Of a DNA stretch of 64,000 bases, positions 48,386 through 57,741 are shown piece after piece; the stretch's first letter is position 1; every line of letters begins with the position of its first letter. The notes beneath the pieces were generated by a model, which had not been told where the DNA came from, made no database searches, and worked only from the letters and a program-made list of their open reading frames with translations. The DNA is from Craterilacuibacter sp. RT1T (GTDB lineage Bacteria; Pseudomonadota; Gammaproteobacteria; Burkholderiales; Chromobacteriaceae). The position numbers and the translations under genes were made by a program. The stretch lies in NCBI RefSeq assembly GCF_023502145.1, contig NZ_JAMFLI010000007.1:105313-169312 (forward strand). The letters run 5' to 3'.

Positions 48386-49627
48386 TTATCTAGGCTCCAC
48401 GGGCTCGGGCTGCTTTGTGGCGCAGGTGTTTTGATTGTAATTGTTGCATATCGCGCAGGCTGGCCGCGCATGCTCGGGGGCGTGACAGTGGATGCTGTCC
48501 CGCCCGCTGGATTTAGCCTGATACATGCGACTGTCGGCGCAGGCGACGAGGTCTTCCCAGCTATTGCAGCCATCATTGATACGTTCGGCGGTGCCGGTGC
48601 TGGCCGTTTGCGGGTGACCGTCGGGTCGTGTGCCCAGCCCTTGCTGGTATAGGCGGGCCAGAGCCTGAAGGCTTTGCTGGCAATCGGTATTGGGCAGGAT
48701 CAACAGAAACTCTTCCCCTCCCCAGCGCGTCAGGACATCGCCGCGGCGCAGTCTGGCCGATATGGCTTTGACCAGTGATTTCAGAACCTGATCACCGGCC
48801 TCATGGCCGTAGCGGTCATTGATTTGCTTGAAATGGTCCAGGTCAATAAAAGCGAGCGACAAGGGGGTGCCGGTGCGGGTTGACTGCTCAAACTGCAAGG
48901 CGAGGATTTCTTCACCGCTGCGTCGTGAATAGCAACCGGTCAGCGGGTCGCGTATCGCTTGTCCGACCAGGGCCATCATGAGCACCAGCTGACTGATGCT
49001 GGCCAAGGTCGAGACGCCGGTAATCAGTATCAGCAGCCAGTACTCGGCGCTAAAGGCCGGCCAACTACCGCCGCCCCAGTGTTCTATACCAGCCAGGCCA
49101 TAAGCTACCAGCACCGGAGTGGCAAAGGCTAAGCTTTCCAGCAGTGTGAGCGGGAAAATGGCAAATCCGGCCAGCAGGACAAAAGGCAGAAAGGCATAGC
49201 CGGCACTGATGGCGGCGGAAAGGCCTTGTAGCGAATAGCGGGTCAATAACAGATGGGATATCACATAGAACACGGTGGGAATGGCAAATAGCGTCGCCAT
49301 TGCCCGGTAGGCGTTGAGCATCCCGGCTTGCCGCTTGTAGTAGACCAAGCCGATAAAGGCGGCGCTAGCCAGCAGGCGTAGCGCCATGAGCTGTGGCCAT
49401 AGTGTATCGGGCAGGGTCAGGACATCTACCACGATCCACAGCGGGGTGAGAACGGCAAACAAAAAAGCAAACAGCCGCACCCGGTTGATAATCATGCGGG
49501 CACGGCGATGGGCCATCAGCGGCATATGTTGATGCGGGCTGAATAACCAGCTGCTCTGGTCGGCCATCAGCTCGCCGGGTAGCAAACCGGACAAACGCAG
49601 CCAGAGGAAATGCGAAATTTTTTGCAT
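48386..49627 (-). CDS. Membrane diguanylate cyclase (GGDEF)
   Basis: 413 residues. About six membrane segments (residues 50-222) form an N-terminal sensor, followed by a GGDEF domain from about 225 (IRDPLTGCYSRRSGEEIL). The active site is GGEEF at 303-307, with an inhibitory I-site RxxD at 294-297, so it should make cyclic di-GMP and be product-inhibited. A 30-residue tail beyond the domain contains CAIC. The ATG at 49627 is preferred; upstream codons run into the AT-rich gap. Its closeness to the glycan locus may be chance. Confidence 0.88.
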   Translation of the reverse strand: MQKISHFLWLRLSGLLPGELMADQSSWLFSPHQHMPLMAHRRARMIINRVRLFAFLFAVLTPLWIVVDVLTLPDTLWPQLMALRLLASAAFIGLVYYKRQAGMLNAYRAMATLFAIPTVFYVISHLLLTRYSLQGLSAAISAGYAFLPFVLLAGFAIFPLTLLESLAFATPVLVAYGLAGIEHWGGGSWPAFSAEYWLLILITGVSTLASISQLVLMMALVGQAIRDPLTGCYSRRSGEEILALQFEQSTRTGTPLSLAFIDLDHFKQINDRYGHEAGDQVLKSLVKAISARLRRGDVLTRWGGEEFLLILPNTDCQQSLQALARLYQQGLGTRPDGHPQTASTGTAERINDGCNSWEDLVACADSRMYQAKSSGRDSIHCHAPEHARPACAICNNYNQNTCATKQPEPVEPR

Positions 49628-49790
49628 GTGGACGCCAAAAATATAGGGCTGAGGCGCGTACTTAAGACGGCACCCCGGTATCGGGCTATTGCTATTTTGT
49701 ATTGTTATCAATATTTTTAATGATATTAACATGCATTAATGCCTTGTTGTTTTCCTTGGGCATTATTTGTATTGCACAGGGAGCTTGGCC
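49628..49790. other. AT-rich divergent gap between the GGDEF and LysR genes
   Basis: About 160 bases, markedly AT-rich from 49685 to 49760 (for example TTATCAATATTTTTAATG). It must hold the divergent promoters of the two flanking genes. LysR regulators usually bind such gaps; I see only imperfect dyads and do not assign a site. Confidence 0.4.
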
Positions 49791-50702
49791 ATGGAAACGC
49801 GCTGGCTGGAAGATTTTCTGGTCTTGGCCGAGACAGGTAGCTTTACCCGCTCGGCCGAGATCCGTCATTTGACGCAGCCGGCGTTTTCACGCCGCATCAA
49901 GTCGCTGGAGGGCTGGGCCGGTACCGAGCTGATCGACCGCACCTGTTACCCGACGCAACTGACGGCGGCAGGTCTGGCTTTTCGCCAGGAGGCCGCTGCG
50001 GTGCTGGCTCAGATGCGCGCCGCGCGCTCGCGTTTGGCGGGTATGCGGGCGATGCCGGCGGATACGCTGGAGTTTTCCGTGCCGCATACCTTGTCGTTCT
50101 CCTTCTTTCCCCACTGGCTGTCCGGCGTGGTCGAGGATTTTGGTGCGCTGTCGTGCCGCTTGCAGGCCAGCAATGTGCACGATGCCCTGCTGGCTTTTGT
50201 CGAGGGTGGCAGCGATCTGTTGATGTGCTACCACCATGCCCGCCAGCCGGTCAGCCTGAGCGATGCCTACTATAGCGGGCTGAAGCTGGGGCTGGAGCAT
50301 TTGCGCCCTTATGCCCGCGCAGATGGTGACGGTCAGCCTTGCTTGCGTTTGCCGGGCACAGAAGCGCAGCCATTGCCGTTTTTAGGCTACTCGCCCGGCG
50401 CCTATTTCTACCGTATGAGTGAGCTTTTGCTGGGGCAGGCGCCCGAATCTGCGCACTTGAGTCTGCGTTACGAGACCGATATGGCCGAGGGCTTGAAGCA
50501 TATGGTGTTGCAGGGGCACGGTGTTGCTTTTTTGCCCGATAGTGCGGTGCAGGAAGAGATCAAGCGTGGAGAGTTGGCGCTGGCTGGCGGTGAGGGCTGG
50601 CAGATTGATATGGAAGTGCGGCTTTATCGCGATATACGGCGGCAGCGCCCGGCGCTGGATGCACTATGGCGCTATTTGTCCGGGCGTTACCCGCGCGTGT
50701 AA
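49791..50702 (+). CDS. LysR-family regulator, HypT/YjiE-like
   Basis: 303 residues. The N-terminal winged helix METRWLEDFLVLAETGSFTRSAEIRHLTQPAFSRRIKSLEGW (1-41) is strongly like HypT (YjiE), the hypochlorite-responsive methionine-oxidation regulator of E. coli, as is the length. The effector domain follows from about 90. The ATG at 49791 follows GGGAG; an upstream start at 49767 adds eight unconserved residues. HOCl sensing is inferred from similarity only. Confidence 0.75.
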   Translation: METRWLEDFLVLAETGSFTRSAEIRHLTQPAFSRRIKSLEGWAGTELIDRTCYPTQLTAAGLAFRQEAAAVLAQMRAARSRLAGMRAMPADTLEFSVPHTLSFSFFPHWLSGVVEDFGALSCRLQASNVHDALLAFVEGGSDLLMCYHHARQPVSLSDAYYSGLKLGLEHLRPYARADGDGQPCLRLPGTEAQPLPFLGYSPGAYFYRMSELLLGQAPESAHLSLRYETDMAEGLKHMVLQGHGVAFLPDSAVQEEIKRGELALAGGEGWQIDMEVRLYRDIRRQRPALDALWRYLSGRYPRV

Positions 50703-50726
50703 AAACGGGAAGCTTGGCTTCCCGTT
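50703..50726. terminator. Terminator between LysR and outer-membrane protein genes
   Basis: AACGGGAAG/CTTCCCGTT (about 50705-50725) with a 3-6-base loop. On the - strand it is followed by TTTTTA, so it mainly serves the outer-membrane protein gene. Confidence 0.75.
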
Positions 50727-50738
50727 AGTCGTTCAGGC

Positions 50739-51308
50739 TTAGAAGTGGTAGCTGGCACCGGCCTGCAGGGCCATGGCTTTGACACTGCCCATGCTGTCGC
50801 CGTTCTGGTTTTCCAGCGTCACCTTGCCGTAATGCGTCAGCTCGGCAAACAGGCGCCATTCATTGCTGATGGTTCCTTCAACACCGATGCCGACAACAGG
50901 CTGGTAGTCGTGGGTGGTGTAGCTGCCAAAGCCGTAATCACCGCGGGCACGCAGCTGCCCTGCACCCAGACGACCGTAAACGCCAAACTGTTCAGTCACG
51001 GGCAAATGCCCCAGCGCACTGAAGGATACCGAGCGGATGCTGGTGCTGACCTTGCCGTTGAAGTCCTTGCCGTCGCTATCGCCCAGATCGGCAAAAGCCA
51101 GTTCCAGCGACAATTGTGGCAACACATAGTAGCCAGCGGTCAGCGCGTAGCCGACGCGGTTGTCTTCATTGCTGTTGTAACTTGGGTAGCTGACATTGTG
51201 GTGGGCGAATGCGCCGCTAAAGCCGATGTATTCGTCAGCCAGCTGCGGAGCGGCGCTGGCAACGCCGGCGATCAGGGAGAGGGAGAGCAGCAGGACATTC
51301 GGCTTCAT
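50739..51308 (-). CDS. Outer-membrane beta-barrel protein (OmpX/Opa-like fold)
   Basis: 189 residues with a signal peptide (MKPNVLLLSLSLIAGVASA, cleavage before APQ), alternating amphipathic strands (YIGFSGAFAHHNVSY, VGYALTAGYYVLPQLSLELAFADLG, FGVYGRLGAGQLRARGDYGF) and a terminal aromatic in SYHF as the outer-membrane insertion signal. It is probably an eight-stranded barrel. Function unknown; such proteins serve in adhesion or envelope stability. Divergent from aspA. Confidence 0.8.
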   Translation of the reverse strand: MKPNVLLLSLSLIAGVASAAPQLADEYIGFSGAFAHHNVSYPSYNSNEDNRVGYALTAGYYVLPQLSLELAFADLGDSDGKDFNGKVSTSIRSVSFSALGHLPVTEQFGVYGRLGAGQLRARGDYGFGSYTTHDYQPVVGIGVEGTISNEWRLFAELTHYGKVTLENQNGDSMGSVKAMALQAGASYHF

Positions 51309-51534
51309 GGTGATGACTCATCGCAGGATAAAACGCCATCTTATTCAAATGCATTTGATTGGGCAATAAATGTAATGCCAAATGTATTATTTGTTGTTGC
51401 CCTTGCTGTCCAATCCATGTGATGCAAATTTTGCATAATGCCATCGATATTCGGAATTGGTCAGGCGTACTTATGAAGTCTAGAGTCTTTCCCATTCCCG
51501 CCGCTCGCGGCTCACCCCAAGAATGAGACCTCGC
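51309..51534. promoter_or_regulatory. Divergent control region of the barrel gene and aspA, with two palindromes
   Basis: 226 bases holding two perfect palindromes: TCAAATGCATTTGA (51345-51358) and ATGCAAATTTTGCAT (51422-51436, one-base centre). Both contain an ATGC/GCAT core next to AAA/TTT. They resemble dyad operators, but I do not recognise the regulator. No good FNR box was found, although aspA is FNR-dependent in other bacteria. Confidence 0.45.
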
Positions 51535-52938
51535 ATGACTACCCGCATCGAACACGATCTGATTGGCAACCGTGATATTCCCGCTCAGGCTTACTGGGGC
51601 GTGCATACCTTACGCGCGGTGGAAAATTTTCCGATTACCGGGGTGCCTATTTCGCACTATCGCGAGCTGATTCTGTCGCTGGCGCTGATCAAGCAGGCTG
51701 CTGCACAGGCCAATCACGAGATCGGTTTGCTGGATGATGCCAAGGCACAGGCGATTGTCGGGGCATGCGAGGAAATCCGCGCCGGCAAGCTGCATCAGGA
51801 GTTTGTCGTCGACTCCATTCAGGGGGGCGCCGGCACTTCGACCAATATGAATGCCAACGAGGTGATTGCCAACCGCGCCCTCGAGCTGATGGGCAAGCAA
51901 AAGGGCGAGTACCAGTATCTGCATCCGAACGAGCACGTGAATCTGTGCCAGAGCACCAACGATGCTTATCCGACTTCGTTGCGTCTGGCGACCTATATGG
52001 GCTTGCAGCAATTGGGTGCGGCGCTGGAGCGTCTCAAACTGCACTTTGCTGCCAAGGCCGAAGAGTTCAATGATGTACTGAAAATGGGGCGTACCCAGTT
52101 GCAGGATGCGGTACCGATGACACTGGGGCAGGAGTTTCAGACCTATGCGGTGATGCTGGGGGAAGACCAGCAGCGCCTGCTGGAAGCCTCGCAACTGATG
52201 CTGGAAATCAATATGGGTGCCACCGCTATCGGTACCGGTATCTGCGCCCATCCCGATTACGCGCCGCTGGTGTGCAAGCATCTGGCCAAGCTCTCCGGCT
52301 TTGCGCTGGTGACCGCGCCCAACCTGATTGAGGCCACACAGGACTGTGGTGCCTTTGTGCAAGTGTCGGGCGTGCTTAAGCGCATCGCAGTCAAGCTGTC
52401 CAAAATCTGCAACGACTTGCGCCTGCTGTCATCCGGCCCGCGTGCCGGTTTGGGCGACATCAATTTGCCCGCCCGTCAGGCTGGCTCGTCCATTATGCCG
52501 GGCAAGGTTAATCCGGTGATTCCGGAGGTGGTGAACCAGGTGGCGTTCGAAGTGATCGGCAACGATATGACCGTGACCATGGCCGCTGAAGGTGGCCAGC
52601 TGCAGCTCAATGCTTTCGAACCGGTGATTGCCTACAGCCTGTTCCGTAGCGTCGCGCATCTGATTGCCGCCTGCGACACGCTGGGGGAAAACTGCGTTAA
52701 GGACATTACCGCCAACCGCGATTTCCTTAAGCAGCAGGTGGAAAATTCCATCGGCCTGGTGACGGCGCTGTTCCCCATTATCGGCTATGCCGCAGCCACC
52801 GAAGTGGCGGGTGAGGCCTTCCATAGCGGCGGCAGTGTGTCCGAAATCGTGCTGGCGCGCGGCCTGATGACCCGCGAGCAACTGGATGAAGTGCTGCAGC
52901 CGGCCGAGTTGACCCGTCCGCGCTGGGTGAGTCTCTGA
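51535..52938 (+). CDS. aspA: Aspartate ammonia-lyase
   Basis: It interconverts L-aspartate with fumarate and ammonia. It has 467 residues of the fumarase/aspartase superfamily; TRIEHDLIGNRDIPAQAYWGVHTLRA at the N-terminus and the mobile catalytic loop GSSIMPGKVNPVIPEVVNQ are diagnostic of aspartase rather than fumarase. The ATG at 51535 (MTTRIEHD) is preferred over 51523 because the four extra residues are not conserved. It would feed fumarate for respiration or carbon use. Confidence 0.93.
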   Translation: MTTRIEHDLIGNRDIPAQAYWGVHTLRAVENFPITGVPISHYRELILSLALIKQAAAQANHEIGLLDDAKAQAIVGACEEIRAGKLHQEFVVDSIQGGAGTSTNMNANEVIANRALELMGKQKGEYQYLHPNEHVNLCQSTNDAYPTSLRLATYMGLQQLGAALERLKLHFAAKAEEFNDVLKMGRTQLQDAVPMTLGQEFQTYAVMLGEDQQRLLEASQLMLEINMGATAIGTGICAHPDYAPLVCKHLAKLSGFALVTAPNLIEATQDCGAFVQVSGVLKRIAVKLSKICNDLRLLSSGPRAGLGDINLPARQAGSSIMPGKVNPVIPEVVNQVAFEVIGNDMTVTMAAEGGQLQLNAFEPVIAYSLFRSVAHLIAACDTLGENCVKDITANRDFLKQQVENSIGLVTALFPIIGYAAATEVAGEAFHSGGSVSEIVLARGLMTREQLDEVLQPAELTRPRWVSL

Positions 52939-53001
52939 TCTTGCATTTGTAATATTTCTTGGCTATAAGCTCCATTGTGCGCTGCACCATGGAGCTTATT
53001 T

Positions 53002-53376
53002 ATGTCTGAGCCGCTGATCGCCTTGCGCATGCAACCCGCTGCGCTGCATTTTTCTTTGGGCCTGTTGCGCCTGTATCAGGTGTTCTGGCGTTCCCAATCC
53101 CTGTTTACCGCCCGTACGCTGGCGAGTCCCGCTCCGCTGGCCGACAAGTCGCATCGTCTGTTGGCACGCCAGTGTGCCGATTGCTTGTTCGTGCTGCATG
53201 ATGGTGTCGGCTTGCATGGCGAGCTGGCCCAGCAATGGGTCGCCGTCGCCAGGCCGGGAGACGCATGCTGGGAGCGCGAGCTGCAGCAAACGCTGGCGCG
53301 CTTATATGGACGCTGGCAAACGGCGATGGTCAGCGCCATGCGCGCACAAATCCGCCCCCTGACGGACGGCGGATAA
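53002..53376 (+). CDS. Hypothetical protein
   Basis: About 124 residues from MSEPLIALRMQPAALHFSLGLLRLYQVFW. It is probably soluble and helical, with three Cys (two in ARQCADCLF) and a Trp-rich profile. I do not recognise a family. It is bounded by aspA (63 bases upstream) and a strong terminator directly after its stop, which supports a real gene. The ribosome site is weak, so the start is uncertain; a start at 52975 is possible. Confidence 0.55.
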   Translation: MSEPLIALRMQPAALHFSLGLLRLYQVFWRSQSLFTARTLASPAPLADKSHRLLARQCADCLFVLHDGVGLHGELAQQWVAVARPGDACWERELQQTLARLYGRWQTAMVSAMRAQIRPLTDGG

Positions 53377-53408
53377 AACAAGGGCCCGGAAAATTCCGGG
53401 CCCTTGGT
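53376..53408. terminator. Bidirectional terminator before yggL
   Basis: CAAGGGCCCGGA/TCCGGGCCCTTG stem of 12 bp (53379-53390 with 53394-53405) and a 3-base loop. It is placed between two convergent genes; T-runs are short on both sides. Confidence 0.8.
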
Positions 53409-53442
53409 CGTGAGCGGGGCAGGCCCCGTCAGTCCATCTTGT

Positions 53443-53814
53443 TTACCACTCGATATTCCACAGGTCAGCCAACTCGTCGGCATCGACCGCATCGACTTCG
53501 GCGCGAGCCGACAGCCAGGCAACCAGTGCGGTGCGGGTTTCAGCGCTGACGCTGCCACGGCCAACCGGGAACACGATGCCTTCGAACTGCAGGGTTTCGG
53601 CGCCGGCAAAGTGGCCGCCAAAGCTGACGCCCTGTGCGTCCACTGCTTCCAGCCATGCATCCAGCAGCGCATCCTGTGCGCCCAGATCGGTGTCTTTTTT
53701 CAGGGTTACGATCAGCGAAAAGCCCAGTTCGGTATATTCACCTACGCGCAGTTTCTTGCGCTGGCGCGGCTTCAGGCGTTTCAGACGAGCATTGGAGTTC
53801 GGGTTGTGCAGCAT
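53443..53814 (-). CDS. yggL: YggL-family 50S-associated protein (DUF469)
   Basis: 123 residues beginning MLHNPNSNARLKRLKPRQRKKLRVGEYTELGF, the DUF469 pattern of a basic N-terminus and a small alpha/beta domain (VTLKKDTD, FGGHFAGAETLQFEGIV). E. coli YggL is reported to associate with 50S subunits. AAGGAGG precedes the ATG ideally. It stands alone between terminators. Confidence 0.85.
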   Translation of the reverse strand: MLHNPNSNARLKRLKPRQRKKLRVGEYTELGFSLIVTLKKDTDLGAQDALLDAWLEAVDAQGVSFGGHFAGAETLQFEGIVFPVGRGSVSAETRTALVAWLSARAEVDAVDADELADLWNIEW

Positions 53815-53883
53815 GATGCCTCCTTATAAAGGCGAGATGATGCGGTGAGCCAAGTCTTTCGGCAAGAGCTGATCGCAAGAAAA

Positions 53884-53906
53884 TACCCCGGCGTAGACCG
53901 GGGTGT
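53884..53906 (-). terminator. Terminator of the Ig-like lipoprotein gene
   Basis: On the - strand ACCCCGG-TCTACG-CCGGGGT is followed by ATTTTCTT, a short GC stem with a T-rich tail, 14 bases after the stop codon. Confidence 0.7.
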
Positions 53907-53919
53907 GGAAGGTATTGGG

Positions 53920-55323
53920 TTAGCGGATAGGGTAACTCTTGCTAACCGCGATGCCACTGGGCGTGGTGATGGTGACGAGCATGCTGTCGGCCAGACCAGA
54001 GGTGCCGCAGTCAGAGCCAGTACTAATGCCATAGTTGGCCGTGAATGTGGTCGGGGTCGACTTGTTGGGGACAATGAACTCGCTGTCGCCTTGCAGGCCA
54101 ACAGCACTTCCCAGTATTGCAAATTTGACCTTGCTGCCCGAGGGTACCGGGTTGCCATTGACGTCGGTCGGTGTGATGGTTAGTGAGCCGGTCCGATCCG
54201 TGCCAGCCGTACAGATCAGGTTGGCCGCGGTGGGGATTGTCGGTGCCTGCCATGGGCCGGACCAGACGATCTCGATATTCTTGCGGATATGCACCGAGGT
54301 GCGCGCACCCGAGCTGTAGTTGCGGGTGACCCCATTGAAGTTGTCGTCTTTGGCGTCGTACTGGAGGTTGGCATTCAGATCTTCGAAACGTTCGTCCAAT
54401 ACCTTACCTGTCGTGGCAAATTGTACTGTGGGTAGCCCGAGATTTCGCGTGCCATTCATATTGGCGTCAACGAATGCTTCCGGCAGATCATCAAATGGTT
54501 CGCCCATATCGTGCAGGCCGTTACCGTTGCTATCGGAAAAGCTCTCTTCGCCCAAGGTGTAGGCGAGAATGGTCTGCCTGCCCGCACCAACCAGCGCATT
54601 ACGGTCGCCTGACGAGCTGAGCTTGACACTGCATCGGCCATTTTTGGTCTCGCATTTGGAGTCAACCTGACCAACGCCCGCCTCTGTAACGAAATAGATC
54701 GGCGTACCGTCCGGCACGAGGTTGCCGGCGCGGTCGGATGCGGAAGCCGTTAGCGTCGTTTCCTCGCCATCGCGGTTGAGGAATTCAGGATTTAAGCTAG
54801 TCGCAGCCAGCGAAAATCCATCCTGGTGCGGGTAGCCGGTCGAGATAACCAATTTCTCAGATTGAGCTTGTAGTGGTGTTCCCGGAATTTCGGCGTTGAC
54901 GCGGATCGAGGTGGCCACATTGCCTGCGATCACCTGAGTGCTGGCAACACCGTTGGCGTCGGTCAGCGCTGTCTTTGTGCTGAGCATGAGGCCGCCCGCT
55001 TCGTTTTCTAGGCGGAAGTTGACCTGCTGGTTTTTGACCGGGTTACCTTGAGCGTCCTTGACCAGAAAAGTAACGGTCGAACGAGTAATCCCCCCCATGT
55101 TCAGCAATTTGATGAGCGCAGGCTGGGCATCGGCAAATTCGATAGTCGCAGGTGTTGCCGAGGGTTTGGGTGTACTGATATCGCCGCCTGCCCCGCCACC
55201 TCCACCCGGTGCGACCGTATCCGGCCCGCTTCCTCCGCCCCCTCCGCCACAAGCGGTCAGGCTTGCGGCGATCAGGGTCATGGCGAGCAGGTTTTTAGCT
55301 TGAAGCGGGTGGCGGCTGGGCAT
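53920..55323 (-). CDS. Ig-like (Big_1/invasin-type) surface lipoprotein with Asp/Asn-rich loops
   Basis: 467 residues. A lipoprotein signal ends in the lipobox LTAC, followed by a Gly-rich linker (two runs of five or six glycines). Bacterial Ig-like domains follow: VTFLVKDAQGNPVKNQQVNFRLEN... (about 80-150), TASASDRAGNLVPDGTPIYFVTEAG (about 190-250) and a last one near 375-460. Between them lie three calcium-loop-like segments, DSNGNGLHD, DANMNGTRN and DLNANLQYD. Probably an outer-membrane-anchored, exposed or periplasmic scaffold. Its partners are unknown, and no secretion genes are nearby. Confidence 0.75.
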   Translation of the reverse strand: MPSRHPLQAKNLLAMTLIAASLTACGGGGGGSGPDTVAPGGGGGAGGDISTPKPSATPATIEFADAQPALIKLLNMGGITRSTVTFLVKDAQGNPVKNQQVNFRLENEAGGLMLSTKTALTDANGVASTQVIAGNVATSIRVNAEIPGTPLQAQSEKLVISTGYPHQDGFSLAATSLNPEFLNRDGEETTLTASASDRAGNLVPDGTPIYFVTEAGVGQVDSKCETKNGRCSVKLSSSGDRNALVGAGRQTILAYTLGEESFSDSNGNGLHDMGEPFDDLPEAFVDANMNGTRNLGLPTVQFATTGKVLDERFEDLNANLQYDAKDDNFNGVTRNYSSGARTSVHIRKNIEIVWSGPWQAPTIPTAANLICTAGTDRTGSLTITPTDVNGNPVPSGSKVKFAILGSAVGLQGDSEFIVPNKSTPTTFTANYGISTGSDCGTSGLADSMLVTITTPSGIAVSKSYPIR

Positions 55324-55426
55324 GGCGGCATTCTCATCGCATAATGTATGCTCGCGATGCTAACACTATGCAATTTAAATTGCAGTGTGGTGGCTATATT
55401 GTTGCCCTCCGCCGTTGGCAAAAAAA

Positions 55427-56908
55427 CTACAGTCCCAACTCCCCCCACATCGCATCCACCCGCGCCTTGACCGTGTCATCCATCACGATGGGGGTACCCC
55501 ATTCGCGCGTGGTCTCGCCCGGCCATTTATTGGTCGCATCCAGTCCCATCTTGCCGCCTAAGCCCGACACCGGGCTGGCAAAGTCGAGGTAGTCGATCGG
55601 GGTGTTTTCGATCAGCACTGTGTCGCGCACCGGATCCATACGGGTGGTGATGGCCCAGATCACTTCTTTCCAGTCACGGGTGTTCACATCGTCGTCCACC
55701 ACCACGATGAACTTGGTGTACATGAATTGGCGCAGGAAAGACCACACACCCATCATCACGCGCTTGGCGTGGCCGGGGTACTGCTTCTTGATACTGACCA
55801 CCGCCATGCGGTAGCTGCAGCCTTCGGGCGGCAGATAAAAATCGGTGATTTCCGGAAACTGCTTTTGCAGTATGGGCACAAACACTTCGTTCAGTGCCAC
55901 GCCGAGAATGGCCGGCTCATCCGGCGGTTTGCCGGTATAGGTGCTGTGATAGACCGGATTCTCGCGCATGGTGATGCGGTCTATGGTCAGTACCGGAAAG
56001 CGGTCTTGCTCGTTGTAATAGCCGGTATGGTCGCCATACGGACCTTCCAGCGCGGTGTCGTCCGGGTGGATATGGCCTTCGAGCACCATCTCGGCACGCG
56101 CCGGTACCTGCAGATCGGAGCCCCGGCACTGGGTCAGCTCGGTGCGGCTGCCGCGCAGCAGCCCGGCGAACTGATATTCGGACAGGGTGTCCGGTACTGG
56201 CGTCACCGCGCCGAGTATGGTCGCCGGGTCGCAACCCAGTACCACCGCCACCGGATAGGGCTGGCCCGGATTTTGTTGGCAGAATTCGCGATAGTCGAGC
56301 GCGCCGCCCCGGTGCGCCAGCCAGCGCATGATCACGCGGTTTTTGCCTATGACCTGCTGGCGATAAATGCCTAGATTCTGGCGTTTTTTGTTCGGGCCAC
56401 GGGTGACGGTCAGGCCCCAGGTCATCAGCGGTGCTACATCGCCCGGCCAGCAGTGCTGGATAGGCAGGCGCGCCAGATCCACGTCTTCGCCTTCCCATAC
56501 GATTTCCTGACAGGGCGCTTTGCTGACCAGTTTGGGAGCCATGGACAGTACTTGCTTTAATAGCGGTAGCTTGTCCCATGCATCGCGCAGTCCCTTGGGT
56601 GGCTCCGGCTCTTTCAGATAGGCCAGTGTCTGGCCGATTTCGCGCAAGGCAGCAATGCCGTCGGCTCCCATGCCCTGCGCTACGCGCTCGGGCGTGCCGA
56701 ACAGGTTGGCCAGTACCGGATAGTCATAGCGTTTGCCATCCTGTGTCGGTGCTTCGAATAACAGGGCAGGGCCGCCGGCCTTAAGTACGCGGTCGGCAAT
56801 CTCGGTCATTTCCAGATAGGGCGAAACCGGGCGGGTGATGCGCTTGAGCTGGCCATCGGCTTCGAGTTGCGCGATGAATTCCCTTAAATCTCGATATGGC
56901 TTTTTCAT
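55427..56908 (-). CDS. ubiD: 4-hydroxy-3-polyprenylbenzoate decarboxylase UbiD
   Basis: A prenylated-FMN decarboxylase of ubiquinone synthesis that removes the ring carboxylate of polyprenyl-hydroxybenzoate. Its 493 residues match the family; [52 protein letters not shown] and [25 protein letters not shown] are diagnostic. The flavin prenyltransferase UbiX must be elsewhere. It is divergent from ompW with about 165 bases between. Confidence 0.95.
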   Translation of the reverse strand: MKKPYRDLREFIAQLEADGQLKRITRPVSPYLEMTEIADRVLKAGGPALLFEAPTQDGKRYDYPVLANLFGTPERVAQGMGADGIAALREIGQTLAYLKEPEPPKGLRDAWDKLPLLKQVLSMAPKLVSKAPCQEIVWEGEDVDLARLPIQHCWPGDVAPLMTWGLTVTRGPNKKRQNLGIYRQQVIGKNRVIMRWLAHRGGALDYREFCQQNPGQPYPVAVVLGCDPATILGAVTPVPDTLSEYQFAGLLRGSRTELTQCRGSDLQVPARAEMVLEGHIHPDDTALEGPYGDHTGYYNEQDRFPVLTIDRITMRENPVYHSTYTGKPPDEPAILGVALNEVFVPILQKQFPEITDFYLPPEGCSYRMAVVSIKKQYPGHAKRVMMGVWSFLRQFMYTKFIVVVDDDVNTRDWKEVIWAITTRMDPVRDTVLIENTPIDYLDFASPVSGLGGKMGLDATNKWPGETTREWGTPIVMDDTVKARVDAMWGELGL

Positions 56909-57072
56909 ATTTATGTTCTTTTCATGATCTGGCGCAAAGTTTCACTGCTTGGGCTTTGATATTTTCCTGCCTGACAGGCACGCACTGCAGCATGGTCAGG
57001 ACAAAGTCTGACACAAGCCGGCGCCGCCCACGAATTTTAAGTCCAAACAAGCAAACCTGTAACAGGAGAAGA

Positions 57073-57693
57073 ATGATGAAAAAGCTCGCACTTGCCGCTC
57101 TGATCGCCGCCATGGCTGCCCCTGCTTTCGCCGCACAAGGTGATATTCTGGCGCGTTTTCGTGTCATCAACGTGAGCCCGGATGCCACTTGGAATAACAG
57201 CGGTGCTGTTCCTGGCCTGACGGTAGATGCGAAGGACGCGTGGGCTCCTGAGCTGGACTTCACCTATATGATCACCAACAATATCGGCGCTGAGCTGATC
57301 TTGGGAACCACTCGTCACAAGGTCACATCTTCTGCTGGTGATTTGGGCAAGGTCTCGGTGTTGCCTCCAACCCTGACCCTGCAATACCACTTCACGCCGG
57401 AAGCGGCTTTCCGTCCGTACGTAGGTGCTGGTATCAACTACACTCGCTTTTACAATAATGATCTGAGAGCAGAAGCGCTTAATACTGATCTAAGTGTTGA
57501 TAAAAATAGCTGGGGTGGTGCGCTGCAAGTGGGCGCCGACTATGCGATCAACAAGGACTACTTCGTCAACGTTGATGTGAAGAAAATCTGGATCAAAACA
57601 GACGTGACTGCAGATGCGCTTGGTGGTGCACATGTTGGCACCCTCAAGATCAACCCATGGGTGTTCGGTGTAGGTATCGGTACCAAGTTCTAA
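57073..57693 (+). CDS. ompW: Outer-membrane protein OmpW
   Basis: An eight-stranded outer-membrane barrel for small hydrophobic molecules. It has 206 residues from the first of two adjacent ATGs (57073, 57076), both served by AGGAG at 57063-57067. The signal peptide ends APAFA before AQGD. GDILARFRVINVSPD, FTYMITNNIGAELIL, and VLPPTLTLQYHFTPEAAFRPYVGAGINYTRFY are the OmpW signature, and the chain ends GVGIGTKF with a terminal Phe. In enterics OmpW responds to oxygen and stress; nothing here shows that directly. Confidence 0.93.
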   Translation: MMKKLALAALIAAMAAPAFAAQGDILARFRVINVSPDATWNNSGAVPGLTVDAKDAWAPELDFTYMITNNIGAELILGTTRHKVTSSAGDLGKVSVLPPTLTLQYHFTPEAAFRPYVGAGINYTRFYNNDLRAEALNTDLSVDKNSWGGALQVGADYAINKDYFVNVDVKKIWIKTDVTADALGGAHVGTLKINPWVFGVGIGTKF

Positions 57694-57714
57694 TTTTGCT
57701 TGTTGGCAGTATGG

Positions 57715-57741
57715 CAAGGCGTCCTTTGGGGCGCCTTTTTG
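57715..57741 (+). terminator. Terminator of ompW
   Basis: AAGGCG/CGCCTT stem (57716-57721 with 57732-57737), 10-base loop, then TTTG. It lies 22 bases after the stop codon. Confidence 0.8.

Noticed and set aside
51355..51370. An FNR box before aspA (TTGATTGGGCAATA)
   Set aside because: Only the left half-site matches; the right half deviates at several positions.
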